From Oceanobacillus sp. HTM 045 (GTDB lineage Bacteria > Pseudomonadota > Alphaproteobacteria > Rhodobacterales > Rhodobacteraceae), in assembly GCA_009733745.1 (NCBI GenBank), contig WNWL01000004.1, positions 64,001 through 128,000 on the forward strand: a stretch of 64,000 bases of DNA, read 5' to 3'. Position numbers and translations under genes: made by a program. This document shows, piece by piece, positions 7,546 through 17,268 of this stretch. Below the pieces are notes generated by a model. That model was not told the DNA's origin. It saw only the letters and a program-made list of their open reading frames with translations, and ran no database searches. Each line of letters begins with the position of its first letter. The stretch's first letter is position 1.

Positions 7546-10539
7546 ATGAGTGCCGAGACCACCGAATCCGACAAGACCCGGCCCGACTACAAGGATACCC
7601 TCTTCCTCCCCAGGACCGAGTTCGCCATGCGCGCCGGCCTGCCGAAGCGCGAGCCGGAATGGCTGGCGCGTTGGGAGAAGATCGGCGTCTACGAGCGGCT
7701 GCGGGAGAAGGGCAACCGCAAGCCCTTTCAGCTTCACGACGGCCCGCCCTATGCCAACGGCCACCTGCATATCGGCCACGCGCTGAACAAGATCCTGAAG
7801 GACTTCGTTGTGCGCTCGGCGCAGATGCTGGGCCATGACAGCCGGTATGTGCCCGGGTGGGACTGCCACGGCCTGCCAATCGAGTGGAAGATCGAGGAGC
7901 AGTACCGCGAGAAGGGCAAGAACAAGGACGAGGTGCCGGTCAACGAGCTGCGCGCCGAGTGCCGCAAGTTCGCCGAGCACTGGATCGAAGTGCAGCGCGA
8001 GGAGTTCAAGCGCCTCGGCGTGACCGGCGAGTGGGACAACCCCTACCTGACCATGAGCTTCGACGCCGAGGCGGTGATCGCCGAGGAGTTCATGAAGTTC
8101 GTCATGAACGGCTCGCTCTACCGCGGCTCCAAGCCGGTCATGTGGTCGGTGGTGGAGAAGACCGCGTTGGCCGAGGCGGAGGTCGAGTACCACGACCACA
8201 AGAGCCACACGATCTGGGTGAAGTTCCCGGTGATCGGGGCCCGCCCGGCCCGTGGCCAGTTCCCGGCCGGGAGCCTGGAGAACGAGCGCGAGATCGGCCA
8301 TCACGCGATGCGCGCCAAGCAACTCAACGATAACGAGATCCAGGTGGTGATCTGGACGACAACGCCCTGGACGATCCCGCAGAACCGGGCGGTCTGCTTC
8401 AACCCGGCGCTCTCCTACGGGCTCTACCGCGTGACCGAGGCGGCGGAGGAGAACTGGGCGAAGGCGGGCGACCAGTACCTGCTGGCCGACCGGCTGGCGG
8501 CGGAGGTGATGAAGTCCGCCCGGGTCGAGGCATTCGAGAAGGTCCGCGAGGTGACGGCGGAGGAGCTGGAGCTGATCACCTGCGCCCACCCGTTCCGCGG
8601 TCTCGACGGCGCGAACGGGGAATGGGACTTCGACGTGCCGATGCTGCCGGGCGACCATGTCACCGACGAGGCGGGCACCGGCTTCGTGCACACCGCGCCG
8701 AGCCACGGTGCGGACGACTACAATGTCGGCCTGAAGCACGGCCTGCCGATGACGCATAACGTGCTGGAGGACGGCTCCTTCCGCGCCGACCTGCCGTTCT
8801 TCGGGGGCGCCGTGATCTTCGATCACAAGGGCAAGGAGAAGGACGCCAACGCCCGCGTCATCGACAAGCTGGCCGAGTGCGGCGCGCTGATCGCGCGGGG
8901 GCGGGTGACGCATTCCTACCCGCACAGCTGGCGCTCCAAGGCGCCGCTGATCTTCCGCAACACGCCGCAGTGGTTCGTCGCCATCGACAAGCCGCTCGAC
9001 GACGGGATGGATAAATACGGGTCCACGATCCGCGAGCGCGCGCTGCGCTCGATCGACGAGCTTGTGACCTGGACGCCGCCGTCCGGTCGCAACCGCCTGC
9101 ACGCCATGATCGAGAACCGACCCGACTGGGTGCTGTCGCGCCAGCGTGCCTGGGGCGTGCCGCTGACCTGCTTCATGCGCGAGACCGGGCCGGGCGAGGT
9201 CGAGATCCTGCGCAACGAGGAGGTCAACGCCCGCATTTCCGCCGCCTTCAGGGCGGAGGGGGCGGATGCGTGGTTCGCGGACGGCGCGAAGGAGCGCTTC
9301 CTCTCCGGGATCGACGGGGTGGACCCGGCGGAGTGGGAGAAGGTGGACGATATCCTCGACGTCTGGTTCGACTCGGGCTCGACCCATGCCTTCGTGATGC
9401 GCGACCGCGAGACCGGCATCTGGCCCGCTTCGCTCTATCTCGAGGGCACCGACCAGCACCGGGGGTGGTTCCACTCCTCGCTGCTGCAGGCCTGCGGCAC
9501 GCGCGGACGCGCCCCCTACGAGGGGGTGCTGACGCACGGGTTCACGCTCGACGAGAACGGCATGAAGATGTCGAAGTCGCTGATGAACACCGTGGCCCCG
9601 GCGCAGATCACCCGGGACTACGGTGCCGATATCCTGCGGCTCTGGGTGGCGCAGACCGACTACACCGTCGACCAGCGCATCGGCCCGGAGATCCTGAAGG
9701 GCACGGCCGACAGCTACCGGCGGCTCAGGAACACCTTCCGCTTCATGCTCGGCGCGCTCGCGGGCTGGGACGAGGCAGAGCGGCTGCCCGAGGCGGAGAT
9801 GCCCGAGCTGGAACGCTGGGTGCTGCACCGGCTCGCGGTGCTCGACGGCGTGGTGCGCGAGGGCTACGCGAAATACGACTTCCAGGGCGTCTTCCAGGCA
9901 CTCTTCACGTTCGCGACCTCGGATCTCTCGGCCTTCTGGTTCGATATCCGCAAGGACAGCCTCTATTGCGACGCGAAGGGCGACCGGCGACGGCGAGCGG
10001 CGCGTACGGTGATGGACCTCGCCTTCCACCGGCTGACCACATGGCTCGCGCCGCTGCTCTGCTTCACGATGGAGGACGTCTGGCTCGCCCGCTACCCGGA
10101 CGACCCGGAGACCTCTGTCCACCTGCAGGACTTCCCCGAGACCCCGGCGGCATGGGCCGACATGGCGCTGGCCGAGAAGTGGTCGCGGATCCGCGCGGCG
10201 CGGCGCGTCGTTACCGGTGCGCTGGAAGTGGCGCGGCGCGACAAGGTGATCGGCGCTTCGCTGGAGGCGGCGCCGGTGCTCTATGTCGCCGACGCGCAGA
10301 TCGCCGATGACGTGGCGAGCGTGGACATGGCCGATCTCTGCATCACTTCGGCCCTTACTCTGGCGCGTCACGAGCCGCCGGCGGAGGCGTTCCGGCTGGA
10401 CGATCCGGGTATCGGCGTGGTGTTCGAGCGGGCGGAAGGCGAGAAATGCGCGCGCTGCTGGAAGATCCTGCCGGACGTGGGCAGGGGCCGTCACGAGGGG
10501 GTCTGCGGGCGCTGTGACGCAGTGCTCGAAAGCCTCTGA
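7546..10539 (+). CDS. ileS: Isoleucine-tRNA ligase
   Basis: 997 residues, normal size for bacterial IleRS. It charges tRNA-Ile with isoleucine and edits mischarged valine. The class I signatures HLHIGH (residues 73-78) and KMSKS (about residue 677) are intact; the CP1 editing insert lies between them, and the C-terminus has the zinc-binding pairs CARC and CGRC. The start [10 protein letters not shown] is chosen over upstream in-frame starts because the family N-terminus ([15 protein letters not shown]) begins just after it. Cytoplasmic, essential. Confidence 0.98.
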   Translation: MSAETTESDKTRPDYKDTLFLPRTEFAMRAGLPKREPEWLARWEKIGVYERLREKGNRKPFQLHDGPPYANGHLHIGHALNKILKDFVVRSAQMLGHDSRYVPGWDCHGLPIEWKIEEQYREKGKNKDEVPVNELRAECRKFAEHWIEVQREEFKRLGVTGEWDNPYLTMSFDAEAVIAEEFMKFVMNGSLYRGSKPVMWSVVEKTALAEAEVEYHDHKSHTIWVKFPVIGARPARGQFPAGSLENEREIGHHAMRAKQLNDNEIQVVIWTTTPWTIPQNRAVCFNPALSYGLYRVTEAAEENWAKAGDQYLLADRLAAEVMKSARVEAFEKVREVTAEELELITCAHPFRGLDGANGEWDFDVPMLPGDHVTDEAGTGFVHTAPSHGADDYNVGLKHGLPMTHNVLEDGSFRADLPFFGGAVIFDHKGKEKDANARVIDKLAECGALIARGRVTHSYPHSWRSKAPLIFRNTPQWFVAIDKPLDDGMDKYGSTIRERALRSIDELVTWTPPSGRNRLHAMIENRPDWVLSRQRAWGVPLTCFMRETGPGEVEILRNEEVNARISAAFRAEGADAWFADGAKERFLSGIDGVDPAEWEKVDDILDVWFDSGSTHAFVMRDRETGIWPASLYLEGTDQHRGWFHSSLLQACGTRGRAPYEGVLTHGFTLDENGMKMSKSLMNTVAPAQITRDYGADILRLWVAQTDYTVDQRIGPEILKGTADSYRRLRNTFRFMLGALAGWDEAERLPEAEMPELERWVLHRLAVLDGVVREGYAKYDFQGVFQALFTFATSDLSAFWFDIRKDSLYCDAKGDRRRRAARTVMDLAFHRLTTWLAPLLCFTMEDVWLARYPDDPETSVHLQDFPETPAAWADMALAEKWSRIRAARRVVTGALEVARRDKVIGASLEAAPVLYVADAQIADDVASVDMADLCITSALTLARHEPPAEAFRLDDPGIGVVFERAEGEKCARCWKILPDVGRGRHEGVCGRCDAVLESL

Positions 10540-10647
10540 GGCGGAGAATCAGCTTGGAACGGCCACAAATCGGTCCCATCTACCCTGTAGGAGAGAGCAC
10601 GGTGCCGCCCTGCGCGGCGCCGTCGGGTTTCTCGGGAAGGGTACGGT

Positions 10648-11043
10648 ATGCGGCGCGGCCTGCGTCAGTTCGCGGTGATGGGTGTGGCGGTCGCGCTGGG
10701 TGCGGGCGCCGTACTGGCGGATTCCGAGTTCGTCGCCACGAACGGGATCGTGATCATGGCCCCGGAGGTGGAGGCGATGGACTGCCCCGCCATCATCGAC
10801 AAGCTCGGCGAGATCGACCGATCGCAGTATCGCGGTGCGACCGACATCGTGCCGGAGGGGCATCCCGACCGGCCGATCTTCGACTACGAGAACGCTCTGT
10901 CGCAGCGCAACTACGACTTCTGCATCACCGACGAGGTGATCCTTCAGGACGCGTCGCCTGCCTTCCGGCACGGCTTCAAGCAGGACCTTCCCGCGGTGGA
11001 CGGCACCACGCCGTCGATGGCGGAACCCGGCCCGGACAGGTGA
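10648..11043 (+). CDS. Small secreted protein of unknown function
   Basis: 131 residues with a signal peptide (MRRGLRQFAVMGVAVALGAG, cleavage near ALAD) and two Cys in the mature part that could pair. No recognised family. It sits between ileS and lspA, 10 bases before lspA, so it is probably part of the ileS-lspA transcript. The GC-rich hairpin in the spacer (about 10601-10625) could separate it from ileS. Confidence 0.7.
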   Translation: MRRGLRQFAVMGVAVALGAGAVLADSEFVATNGIVIMAPEVEAMDCPAIIDKLGEIDRSQYRGATDIVPEGHPDRPIFDYENALSQRNYDFCITDEVILQDASPAFRHGFKQDLPAVDGTTPSMAEPGPDR

Positions 11044-11053
11044 AATCCGAGAC

Positions 11054-11521
11054 ATGGCTGCGATTCTGACCCAGCGGAAGGCGGGTACCCGGCTTGCGCT
11101 GGTGGCGCTCGCCGTGCTGGCCCTTGATCAGCTCACGAAGTGGTGGGTGGTGCACGGGCTGGACTTGGCGAACAAGCTGCTGATCGAGGTCTGGCCGCCT
11201 TTCCTGGTGTTCCAGATGGCGTGGAACGAGGGGATCAACTTCGGCATCCCGCTGGGCGGCAAGTGGTTCCTGATCGGGATGTCGGTCGCGATCTCGGCCG
11301 GCCTGGTGGTCTGGGCGATGCGGCGGCGCACGGCGGCCTTCGTGCTTGGCACCGGCATCCTTGTCGGCGGTGCGCTCGGCAACGCGCTTGACCGGGTTCT
11401 CTATGGCGCCGTCGCCGATTTCCTGAACATGAGCTGTTGCGGGATCGTGAACCCATATGCGTTCAACGTGGCTGATATTGCGATCTTCCTTGGCGCGTTG
11501 ATCATCGCGATCAAGGGGTAG
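11054..11521 (+). CDS. lspA: Lipoprotein signal peptidase
   Basis: 155 residues with four membrane segments. LspA cleaves prolipoproteins before the lipidated Cys. The family blocks DQLTKWWV, NEGINFGI, GNALDRV...VADFL and FNVADIAI are present and contain both catalytic aspartates. It lies between ileS and a predicted lipoprotein, the common ileS-lspA arrangement. Its substrates in this window include the BamF-like lipoprotein and the two tandem lipoproteins. Confidence 0.97.
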   Translation: MAAILTQRKAGTRLALVALAVLALDQLTKWWVVHGLDLANKLLIEVWPPFLVFQMAWNEGINFGIPLGGKWFLIGMSVAISAGLVVWAMRRRTAAFVLGTGILVGGALGNALDRVLYGAVADFLNMSCCGIVNPYAFNVADIAIFLGALIIAIKG

Positions 11522-11654
11522 TGCGCGGGTGGGAATGGCGGACCGGCCCTGCGGGGCAGGGTCGCGAGATCGCGAGCAGGCCATTGCGCTGCGCGGCGCG
11601 GGGGGGCAAGATCGCGCCCCGGACTGGACTGCCGGAACTGGACTGGAGGCCATG

Positions 11655-12266
11655 ATGGCAAGACGAAACCGGGCATTCCCGGCGCTCGCAGCGGCGGTCG
11701 CGCTGCTGGGTGGCTGCGACCAGATCCGCACGCCGATCAACGGCCTGTTCGCCGCGCCAGAACCGCCGGATGCCTTCCTGGTGCTGTCGCGCGCGCCGCT
11801 GCGGATGCCGCCCTCCATGGCGCTGCCGGAGCCGCGCCCGGGCGAGACCTCGCCGCTGGAGCCGACGCCGCTGACCGATGCGCAGGTGGCGCTGCTCGGC
11901 CGTCCCGCCACGCCGGCCGGCACCGCGCCGTCCGCGGGCGAGCGGGCGCTGCTGGACGCGGCGGATGCCGCCGCCGCACAGCCCGACATCCGCGAGGTGC
12001 TGGCGATCGAATCCGATCCCGACCTGAACGAGGGCCCCTACGAGCCGCCCTCGATCTTCGCGCTGGTGTTCGGCGAGGACACGATCGAGCCCGAGGACGT
12101 GATCGACCCCACGGTCGAGTCGCGCCGGCTCGCGGCGGAAGGTTTCCTGACCCCGGTCGATCCGGACGAGGTGCTGCCGAGAAGCAACGACCCCAGGCCG
12201 GAGGACCCGACCTCCTACGTGACAGACCGCCGCGGCGAGCAGCCCAAACCCGCCTGGCGGTGGTGA
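11655..12266 (+). CDS. DUF3035 lipoprotein, BamF-like
   Basis: 203 residues with a lipobox (ALLGGC). The mature part is acidic and Pro-rich and matches the DUF3035/BamF lipoproteins of alphaproteobacteria, described as subunits of the outer-membrane beta-barrel assembly machine. Of two adjacent ATGs, the second (11655) is preferred because GGAGG ends 5 bases before it. It follows lspA, which would process it. Confidence 0.85.
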   Translation: MARRNRAFPALAAAVALLGGCDQIRTPINGLFAAPEPPDAFLVLSRAPLRMPPSMALPEPRPGETSPLEPTPLTDAQVALLGRPATPAGTAPSAGERALLDAADAAAAQPDIREVLAIESDPDLNEGPYEPPSIFALVFGEDTIEPEDVIDPTVESRRLAAEGFLTPVDPDEVLPRSNDPRPEDPTSYVTDRRGEQPKPAWRW

Positions 12267-12321
12267 TCCCGGGGCGGGGGACCATATTTCTGAAACAGGT
12301 GCCTTGCAGACGGGAGTTCAC

Positions 12322-13659
12322 ATGAATCGCATTCTTCGCGGCGCCGTGGTGGCGCTGACGGCGCTGCTCGCTCCGGTGGCGGCGCTGGCAGAGCCTGCAG
12401 TTACCGAGTTCGAGCTCGACAACGGCATGAAGGTGGTGGTGATCGAGGATCACCGCGCACCGGTTGTGACCCACATGGTGTGGTACCGCTTCGGCTCGGC
12501 CGACGAGCCGCCGGGCAAGTCGGGCATCGCCCATTTCTTCGAGCACCTGATGTTCAAGGGCACCGACGAGATCCCGGAGGGCGCGTTCTCGAAGATCGTT
12601 GCCGAGAACGGCGGCTCCGACAACGCCTTCACCTCCTATGACTACACCGCGTACTTCCAGCGCATCGCTGCCGACCGGCTGGAGATCGTGATGAAGATGG
12701 AGGCCGACCGGATGGTCGACCTGGTGCTCACCCCGGAGATCGTGGCGACCGAGCGCGACGTGATCATCGAGGAGCGCAACCAGCGCACCGACAACTCGCC
12801 GCAGGCGCGTTTTCAGGAGCAGTTCGACGCGGCGCTCTACATGAACCACCCCTACGGAATCGGCGTGATCGGCTGGCGCCACGAGATCGAGGCGCTGAAC
12901 ATCGACGACGCACTGGCCTTCTACAAGGCCTACTACTCGCCGGACAACGCGATCCTCGTGGTGGCGGGCGACGTGACGCCGGAGGAGGTGAAGAGCCTCG
13001 CCGAGATCCATTACGGCCCCGTGCCGCCGTCCGGCGTGCACCCGGCGCCGCGCCCGAAAGAGCCGCCGCATCTCGCCGCCCGGCGACTGGAGATGGCGGA
13101 CCCGCGGGTCGGCCAGCCTTACGTGATGCGCTCCTACCTCGTGCCGACTTTGAAATCGGGAGAGGACCCGCGTGAGGCGGCGGCGCTGGCCGTGCTGTCG
13201 CGCATTCTCGGCAACGGCATCTCGTCGCGCTTCGCCGCGGCGCTGGAACGCGAGCAGAAGGTCGCGATCGACACCGGCTCCTGGTACTACGCAACCGCGC
13301 GCGACGAGAACGAGTTCGGCATCTACGCCGTGCCCGCCCCCGGCCACTCGCTGGACGAGGCCGAGGCGGCGCTTGACGCGGTGCTGGCCGAGGTAATCGC
13401 CAGCGGCGTGACGGAGGAGGAACTGGCTCGGGTCAAGTGGCTGATCCGCAGTGCGGAGGTCTACGAGGCGGACGACCAGTCGCAGCTTGCCCGCAAGTAC
13501 GGCCGCGCGCTTGCGGTCGGCCTGACAGTCGCCGATGTGCAAGGCTGGGTCGACCTGGTCGATTCCGTCACCGCCGAAGAGGTTCGCGCGGCGGCCGAGA
13601 AATACCTTGTCCTGGAACGGTCGGTCACCGGCCACCTGCTGACGGCGGAGGCCCAGTGA
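12322..13659 (+). CDS. M16 family zinc peptidase, catalytic subunit
   Basis: 445 residues with a signal peptide (cleavage near ALAEP). The inverted zinc motif HFFEH (residues 71-75) and the downstream glutamate of ERNQRT are intact, so this is an active pitrilysin-type metalloprotease, probably periplasmic. The start MNRILRG gives a proper signal peptide; an in-frame ATG 6 codons upstream is less likely. The stop overlaps the next gene, an M16 homologue without the zinc motif, and the two should form an active/inactive heterodimer. Confidence 0.95.
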   Translation: MNRILRGAVVALTALLAPVAALAEPAVTEFELDNGMKVVVIEDHRAPVVTHMVWYRFGSADEPPGKSGIAHFFEHLMFKGTDEIPEGAFSKIVAENGGSDNAFTSYDYTAYFQRIAADRLEIVMKMEADRMVDLVLTPEIVATERDVIIEERNQRTDNSPQARFQEQFDAALYMNHPYGIGVIGWRHEIEALNIDDALAFYKAYYSPDNAILVVAGDVTPEEVKSLAEIHYGPVPPSGVHPAPRPKEPPHLAARRLEMADPRVGQPYVMRSYLVPTLKSGEDPREAAALAVLSRILGNGISSRFAAALEREQKVAIDTGSWYYATARDENEFGIYAVPAPGHSLDEAEAALDAVLAEVIASGVTEEELARVKWLIRSAEVYEADDQSQLARKYGRALAVGLTVADVQGWVDLVDSVTAEEVRAAAEKYLVLERSVTGHLLTAEAQ

Positions 13660-14969
13660 TGCGTTTCATTCCCGCAACGGCCTTCGCGGCCGCGCTCACC
13701 TGTGCCATCGCGACCGCCCCCGCGGACGCGGTCGAGATCGGCGAGCATGTCAGCCCCGGCGGCATCCCGTTCTGGTTGGTCGAGGAGCATGCCATCCCGA
13801 TTGTCTCGTTTGAGATCGAGATGCCCGGCGGCGCACGGCTCGACCCCGAGGGCAAGGACGGCGCCTCGCGCCTGATGTCCTGGCTGTTCGACGAGGGCGC
13901 CGGCGAGATGGACAGCGCCGCCTTCAATCTCGAGAAGGACGCGCTGGCGGCGCGCTACGGCTTCTCCGTCACGCATGACGCCTTCTCGATCAGCGCCCAG
14001 ATGCTGACCGAGAAGCTGGACGAGAGCGTGGCGCTGCTGGCGCTGGCGATCTCGGACCCGCGGCTCGACGCTGACGCGGTGGAACGGATGCGGGCGCTGC
14101 TCCTGTCCAACATCGCCGACAGCATGCAGGACCCGAACGACATCGCCAGCCGGGCCTTCTATGCCCGGGTCTTTCCGGACCACCCCTATGGCCGCGCACT
14201 CGACGGCAGGATCGAGACAGTCGAGGCACTGACCATCGAGGACGTGCGTGCGGCCCATGATCGGTTGGTGCAGACCGCGGGCATCCGCATCGGCATCGTC
14301 GGCGATGTGACGCCGGAGAAGGCGGGCGAGTTGCTCGACGTGCTGTTCGCCGATGTGCCCGAGGGCGAGGTGCGGGAGTTCGAGCGCACCGAGGCCGCCC
14401 CGCCGCCTGGCGTCGAGGTGTTCGAGCTGGGGGTGCCGCAGTCCGTGGCGATCTTCGGGATGCCGGGCATCTACCGGGACGATCCGGATTTCGTGGCGGC
14501 CTACGTGATGAACCACATCCTCGGCGGCGGCGGTTTCGAGTCGCGGCTAATGGAGGAGGTGCGCGAGAAGCGCGGGCTGGCCTACGGGGTCTATTCCTAC
14601 ATCTCCTCGCGGGCCTCGGCGGCGCTTTATCTCGGCTCGGTGCAGACCGCGAACGAGCGGATCGCGGAGTCGCTCGCGGTGATCCGCGCCGAGTTCGAAC
14701 GCTATGTCACGGAAGGCATCACCGAGGAGGAACTGGCCAAGGCCAAGCAGTATCTCACCGGCGCCTACCCGCTCCGCTTCGACACCAACGCCAAGATCGC
14801 CAAGACGCTGGTGGCGATACAGGAGGACGGTCTGGGGACGGAGTACATCAACATCCGCAACGACCTGATCGACGCCGTGACGCTGGAGGACATCCGCCGC
14901 GTCGCCGAACGGCTGGTCAGGCCGGAGCTGATGTCGGTGGTCATCGTCGGGCAGCCGGAGGGGATCTGA
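13659..14969 (+). CDS. M16 family peptidase-like protein, non-catalytic subunit
   Basis: 436 residues with a signal peptide (cleavage near ADAVE). It has the two-domain M16 fold, but the HXXEH motif is missing; the equivalent region reads SRLMSWLFDEGAG. The Arg/Tyr pair typical of the inactive partner is kept in REKRGLAYGVYSY. Translation is coupled to the catalytic subunit by a TGATG overlap. Confidence 0.94.
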   Translation: MRFIPATAFAAALTCAIATAPADAVEIGEHVSPGGIPFWLVEEHAIPIVSFEIEMPGGARLDPEGKDGASRLMSWLFDEGAGEMDSAAFNLEKDALAARYGFSVTHDAFSISAQMLTEKLDESVALLALAISDPRLDADAVERMRALLLSNIADSMQDPNDIASRAFYARVFPDHPYGRALDGRIETVEALTIEDVRAAHDRLVQTAGIRIGIVGDVTPEKAGELLDVLFADVPEGEVREFERTEAAPPPGVEVFELGVPQSVAIFGMPGIYRDDPDFVAAYVMNHILGGGGFESRLMEEVREKRGLAYGVYSYISSRASAALYLGSVQTANERIAESLAVIRAEFERYVTEGITEEELAKAKQYLTGAYPLRFDTNAKIAKTLVAIQEDGLGTEYINIRNDLIDAVTLEDIRRVAERLVRPELMSVVIVGQPEGI

Positions 14970-14989
14970 GCGGCCCGCACCGCGCCGTG

Positions 14990-15991
14990 ATGGGACGCCT
15001 TCCTGCCGCAGCCCTCGCCCTCCTTGCCGCTCTCGCCCACCCGGCGGGAGCGGGGGAGTTCGAGCTGGTGCCCGGCCACAGCGAGCCGGAGGCGGAGGAC
15101 CGCCCGCCGCTCTTCGTGCCCTATGCCTTTGAGCTGGTCTACGAGACCGGCGAGGACGCGCCGGCCACCTACCGTTTCGTGACCACGCTGGTCGCGGCGG
15201 AGGCGGAGTTCTTCTGGAGCGCCCGGATGGAGGTGCCGGTCGCGGAGCCGGACCGAGCGCGCGTGAAGGGATCGCTTGTCGAGTCGGGCTACGCGGACGT
15301 GCAGGAGACGGCGGAGGGCCTCTCCTACGCCATAGAGATCATCACCGACCCGGCAGGGCGGGTGCTGTCGGAGACCGACGGCGCGACCGCCTCCTCCTAC
15401 GAGCCGCATGACTGCACCCTGGTGATCGGTGAATGCCGGTTCCGCGAGGTGAAGCGCGACGGCAGCGTGACCCACTTCATCCGCACCACCAGCTTCGATG
15501 GCGGTATCTGGCGGGACAGGCTGGTCGTGGACCCGGAGCATCACCCGCGCGGCTACCCCGCGCCGGCGGGCGCGCGGCGCTTCTCGGTCGACGCGAACGG
15601 GGTGCCGGTGACGATGGAGCAGGCGCTGTCGGGGGCGGATTTCGACGGGGTCGCCCGCTACACCCGCCTCTCGCCGCCCTACGACGCGCGGGAGGTCACC
15701 GGGCCGTCGCAGCCGAAATTCCCGGCCGGGTCCTATTTCGGCACCGGGGTGGACTGCGCCGGAGATAGCGCCGCGCTAACCGGCGGCGGCGGGGAATGGG
15801 AGCTGGACCGCCGTGGCCGCGTTGCCGTGGAGAACCCGGGAGGCGATTGGCGCATGGAGTGCGCGGGCGGGCACATCATGTCCACCACCTGCAGCGACCC
15901 GGGCTACCTGCTGGCGATTCACGACGGCGCGTTCATGCGCTTCGCCTGCTATGCCGGCGGGATGCCGGAGGACCCCTGGACCGTGGAATAG
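14990..15991 (+). CDS. Secreted protein of unknown function
   Basis: 333 residues with a signal peptide ending near PAGAGEF. No known domain is recognised. The C-terminal ~90 residues hold five or more Cys (VDCAG, MECAGG, STTCSDP, FACYAG), suggesting a disulfide-bonded domain. It lies 20 bases after the M16 pair and may be co-transcribed. The ATG at 14990 is favoured over the adjacent GTG. Confidence 0.7.
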   Translation: MGRLPAAALALLAALAHPAGAGEFELVPGHSEPEAEDRPPLFVPYAFELVYETGEDAPATYRFVTTLVAAEAEFFWSARMEVPVAEPDRARVKGSLVESGYADVQETAEGLSYAIEIITDPAGRVLSETDGATASSYEPHDCTLVIGECRFREVKRDGSVTHFIRTTSFDGGIWRDRLVVDPEHHPRGYPAPAGARRFSVDANGVPVTMEQALSGADFDGVARYTRLSPPYDAREVTGPSQPKFPAGSYFGTGVDCAGDSAALTGGGGEWELDRRGRVAVENPGGDWRMECAGGHIMSTTCSDPGYLLAIHDGAFMRFACYAGGMPEDPWTVE

Positions 15992-16019
15992 CGGCCCTCC
16001 GGCGCGGCCAGCGGGCGTC

Positions 16020-17126
16020 TCAGGTGATGTGCGCGCCGCGGGTCTCGACATAGACGGCGTAGAGCGACTGGCTCGCCGTCATGAACAGCCGGTTCCGCTT
16101 CGACCCGCCGAAGCAGACGTTGGAGCATATCTCCGGCAGGCGGATCTGGCCGATCCGGTCGCCATTCGGCGCGAACACGAACACCCCGTCATAGCCGTCG
16201 CCGACCCAGCCGGCGGAGGACCAGATGTTGCCCTCCTCGTCGGCGCGGATGCCGTCGGCGAAGCCGGTCTTGCCGTCGAAGGTCATCGAGGCGAACTGCC
16301 GCCCGTTCTTCAGCGTCGCGCCATCGATGTCGAACACCCAGATCTGGCTGGTGGCGTCCGGGTAGTGCGAGACGCCGGTGTCGGCCACGTAGAGCTTGGT
16401 GTAGTCGTGGCTGAAGCAGAGCCCGTTCGGCTTGTAGGGCTCGTCCGTCACCCTGGTGATCGCGCCCGACTGGCCGTCGATACGGTAGACCGCCTCCTTG
16501 CGGACCGGCTGCGGCGAGCCGGTGTCGAGCCGGTTGCCCTCGTAGTTCATCAGCCCGCCATAGCCGGGGTCGGTGAACCAGATCGAGCCGTCGTCCGGGT
16601 GGACGACCGCATCGTTCGGCGCGTTGAAGCCCTCGCCCTCGAACTCCTCGGCCAGCACGGTGACGGAGCCGTCATGCTCGTAGCGCACCACCCGGCGCGG
16701 GCCGTGCTGGCAGGAGATCTGCCGGCCCTGGAAGTCGAAGGTGTTGCCGTTGGAATTGCCCGACGGCGCACGGAACCGGCGGGAGACGTGACCGTCCTCC
16801 TCCGTCCAGCGGAGCTGCTCGTCGTTCGGGATGTCCGACCAGAGAAGGTAGCGCCCGACGCCGTTCCAGGCGGGCCCCTCGGCCCAGAGCGTGCCGGTGT
16901 GGAGCCGCATGATCGGCGTGTTGCCGAGCTTGGCCTTGAATCGCGGATCGAGCGCGATGATGTCCGGGTCCGGGTAGCGGACCGGCTCGGCCCCGTCGCC
17001 GAAATTGCGCGCGAAGGCCTCCGGGGCCATCGCGGTGACGCTCGCCACGCCCGCGGCGGCGGCAAGGAAGGCGCGGCGGTCCACGCCGCCTGCCGTGCGG
17101 GCAGGCTTCTGGTCGTCGGATTTCAT
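16020..17126 (-). CDS. SMP-30/gluconolactonase-like protein, Tat-exported
   Basis: 368 residues. A twin-arginine signal (DRRAFLAAAAGVASV) is followed by a six-bladed propeller of the SMP-30/gluconolactonase family. Family markers are EGPAWNG (metal-binding Glu), NDAVVHPDDGSIWFTDPGYG and the KPNGLCFSHDYTKLYVADTG block with Asn and Asp metal ligands. It probably hydrolyses a sugar lactone or related ester in the periplasm; the substrate is unknown. The gene stands alone and is convergent with the preceding one. Confidence 0.9.
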   Translation of the reverse strand: MKSDDQKPARTAGGVDRRAFLAAAAGVASVTAMAPEAFARNFGDGAEPVRYPDPDIIALDPRFKAKLGNTPIMRLHTGTLWAEGPAWNGVGRYLLWSDIPNDEQLRWTEEDGHVSRRFRAPSGNSNGNTFDFQGRQISCQHGPRRVVRYEHDGSVTVLAEEFEGEGFNAPNDAVVHPDDGSIWFTDPGYGGLMNYEGNRLDTGSPQPVRKEAVYRIDGQSGAITRVTDEPYKPNGLCFSHDYTKLYVADTGVSHYPDATSQIWVFDIDGATLKNGRQFASMTFDGKTGFADGIRADEEGNIWSSAGWVGDGYDGVFVFAPNGDRIGQIRLPEICSNVCFGGSKRNRLFMTASQSLYAVYVETRGAHIT

Positions 17127-17268
17127 GGATTCCTCCCGTTATCGGTTTTATCGGCCACAGGTTGCTGCGATAGGTTCTTGTACACCGTATGGCTGAGTCG
17201 TTCGACGCGGTGCGGGTGGTTGCGGAGAGGGCTTTATGCTCCCGCGAGCTCGTGCTATCCCTTGTGGG

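Noticed and set aside
7456-10494. 1012-codon minus-strand open frame opposite ileS
   Set aside because: A mirror of the ileS codon pattern, with no domain, start context or ribosome site.
10589-10640. GGAGAG-containing leader before the small secreted protein as a glycine riboswitch
   Set aside because: Only the short start motif fits; the rest of the aptamer core is missing.
11737-13635. 632-codon minus-strand open frame opposite the BamF-like and M16 genes
   Set aside because: Antisense shadow; the plus strand has signal peptides and the HFFEH motif.
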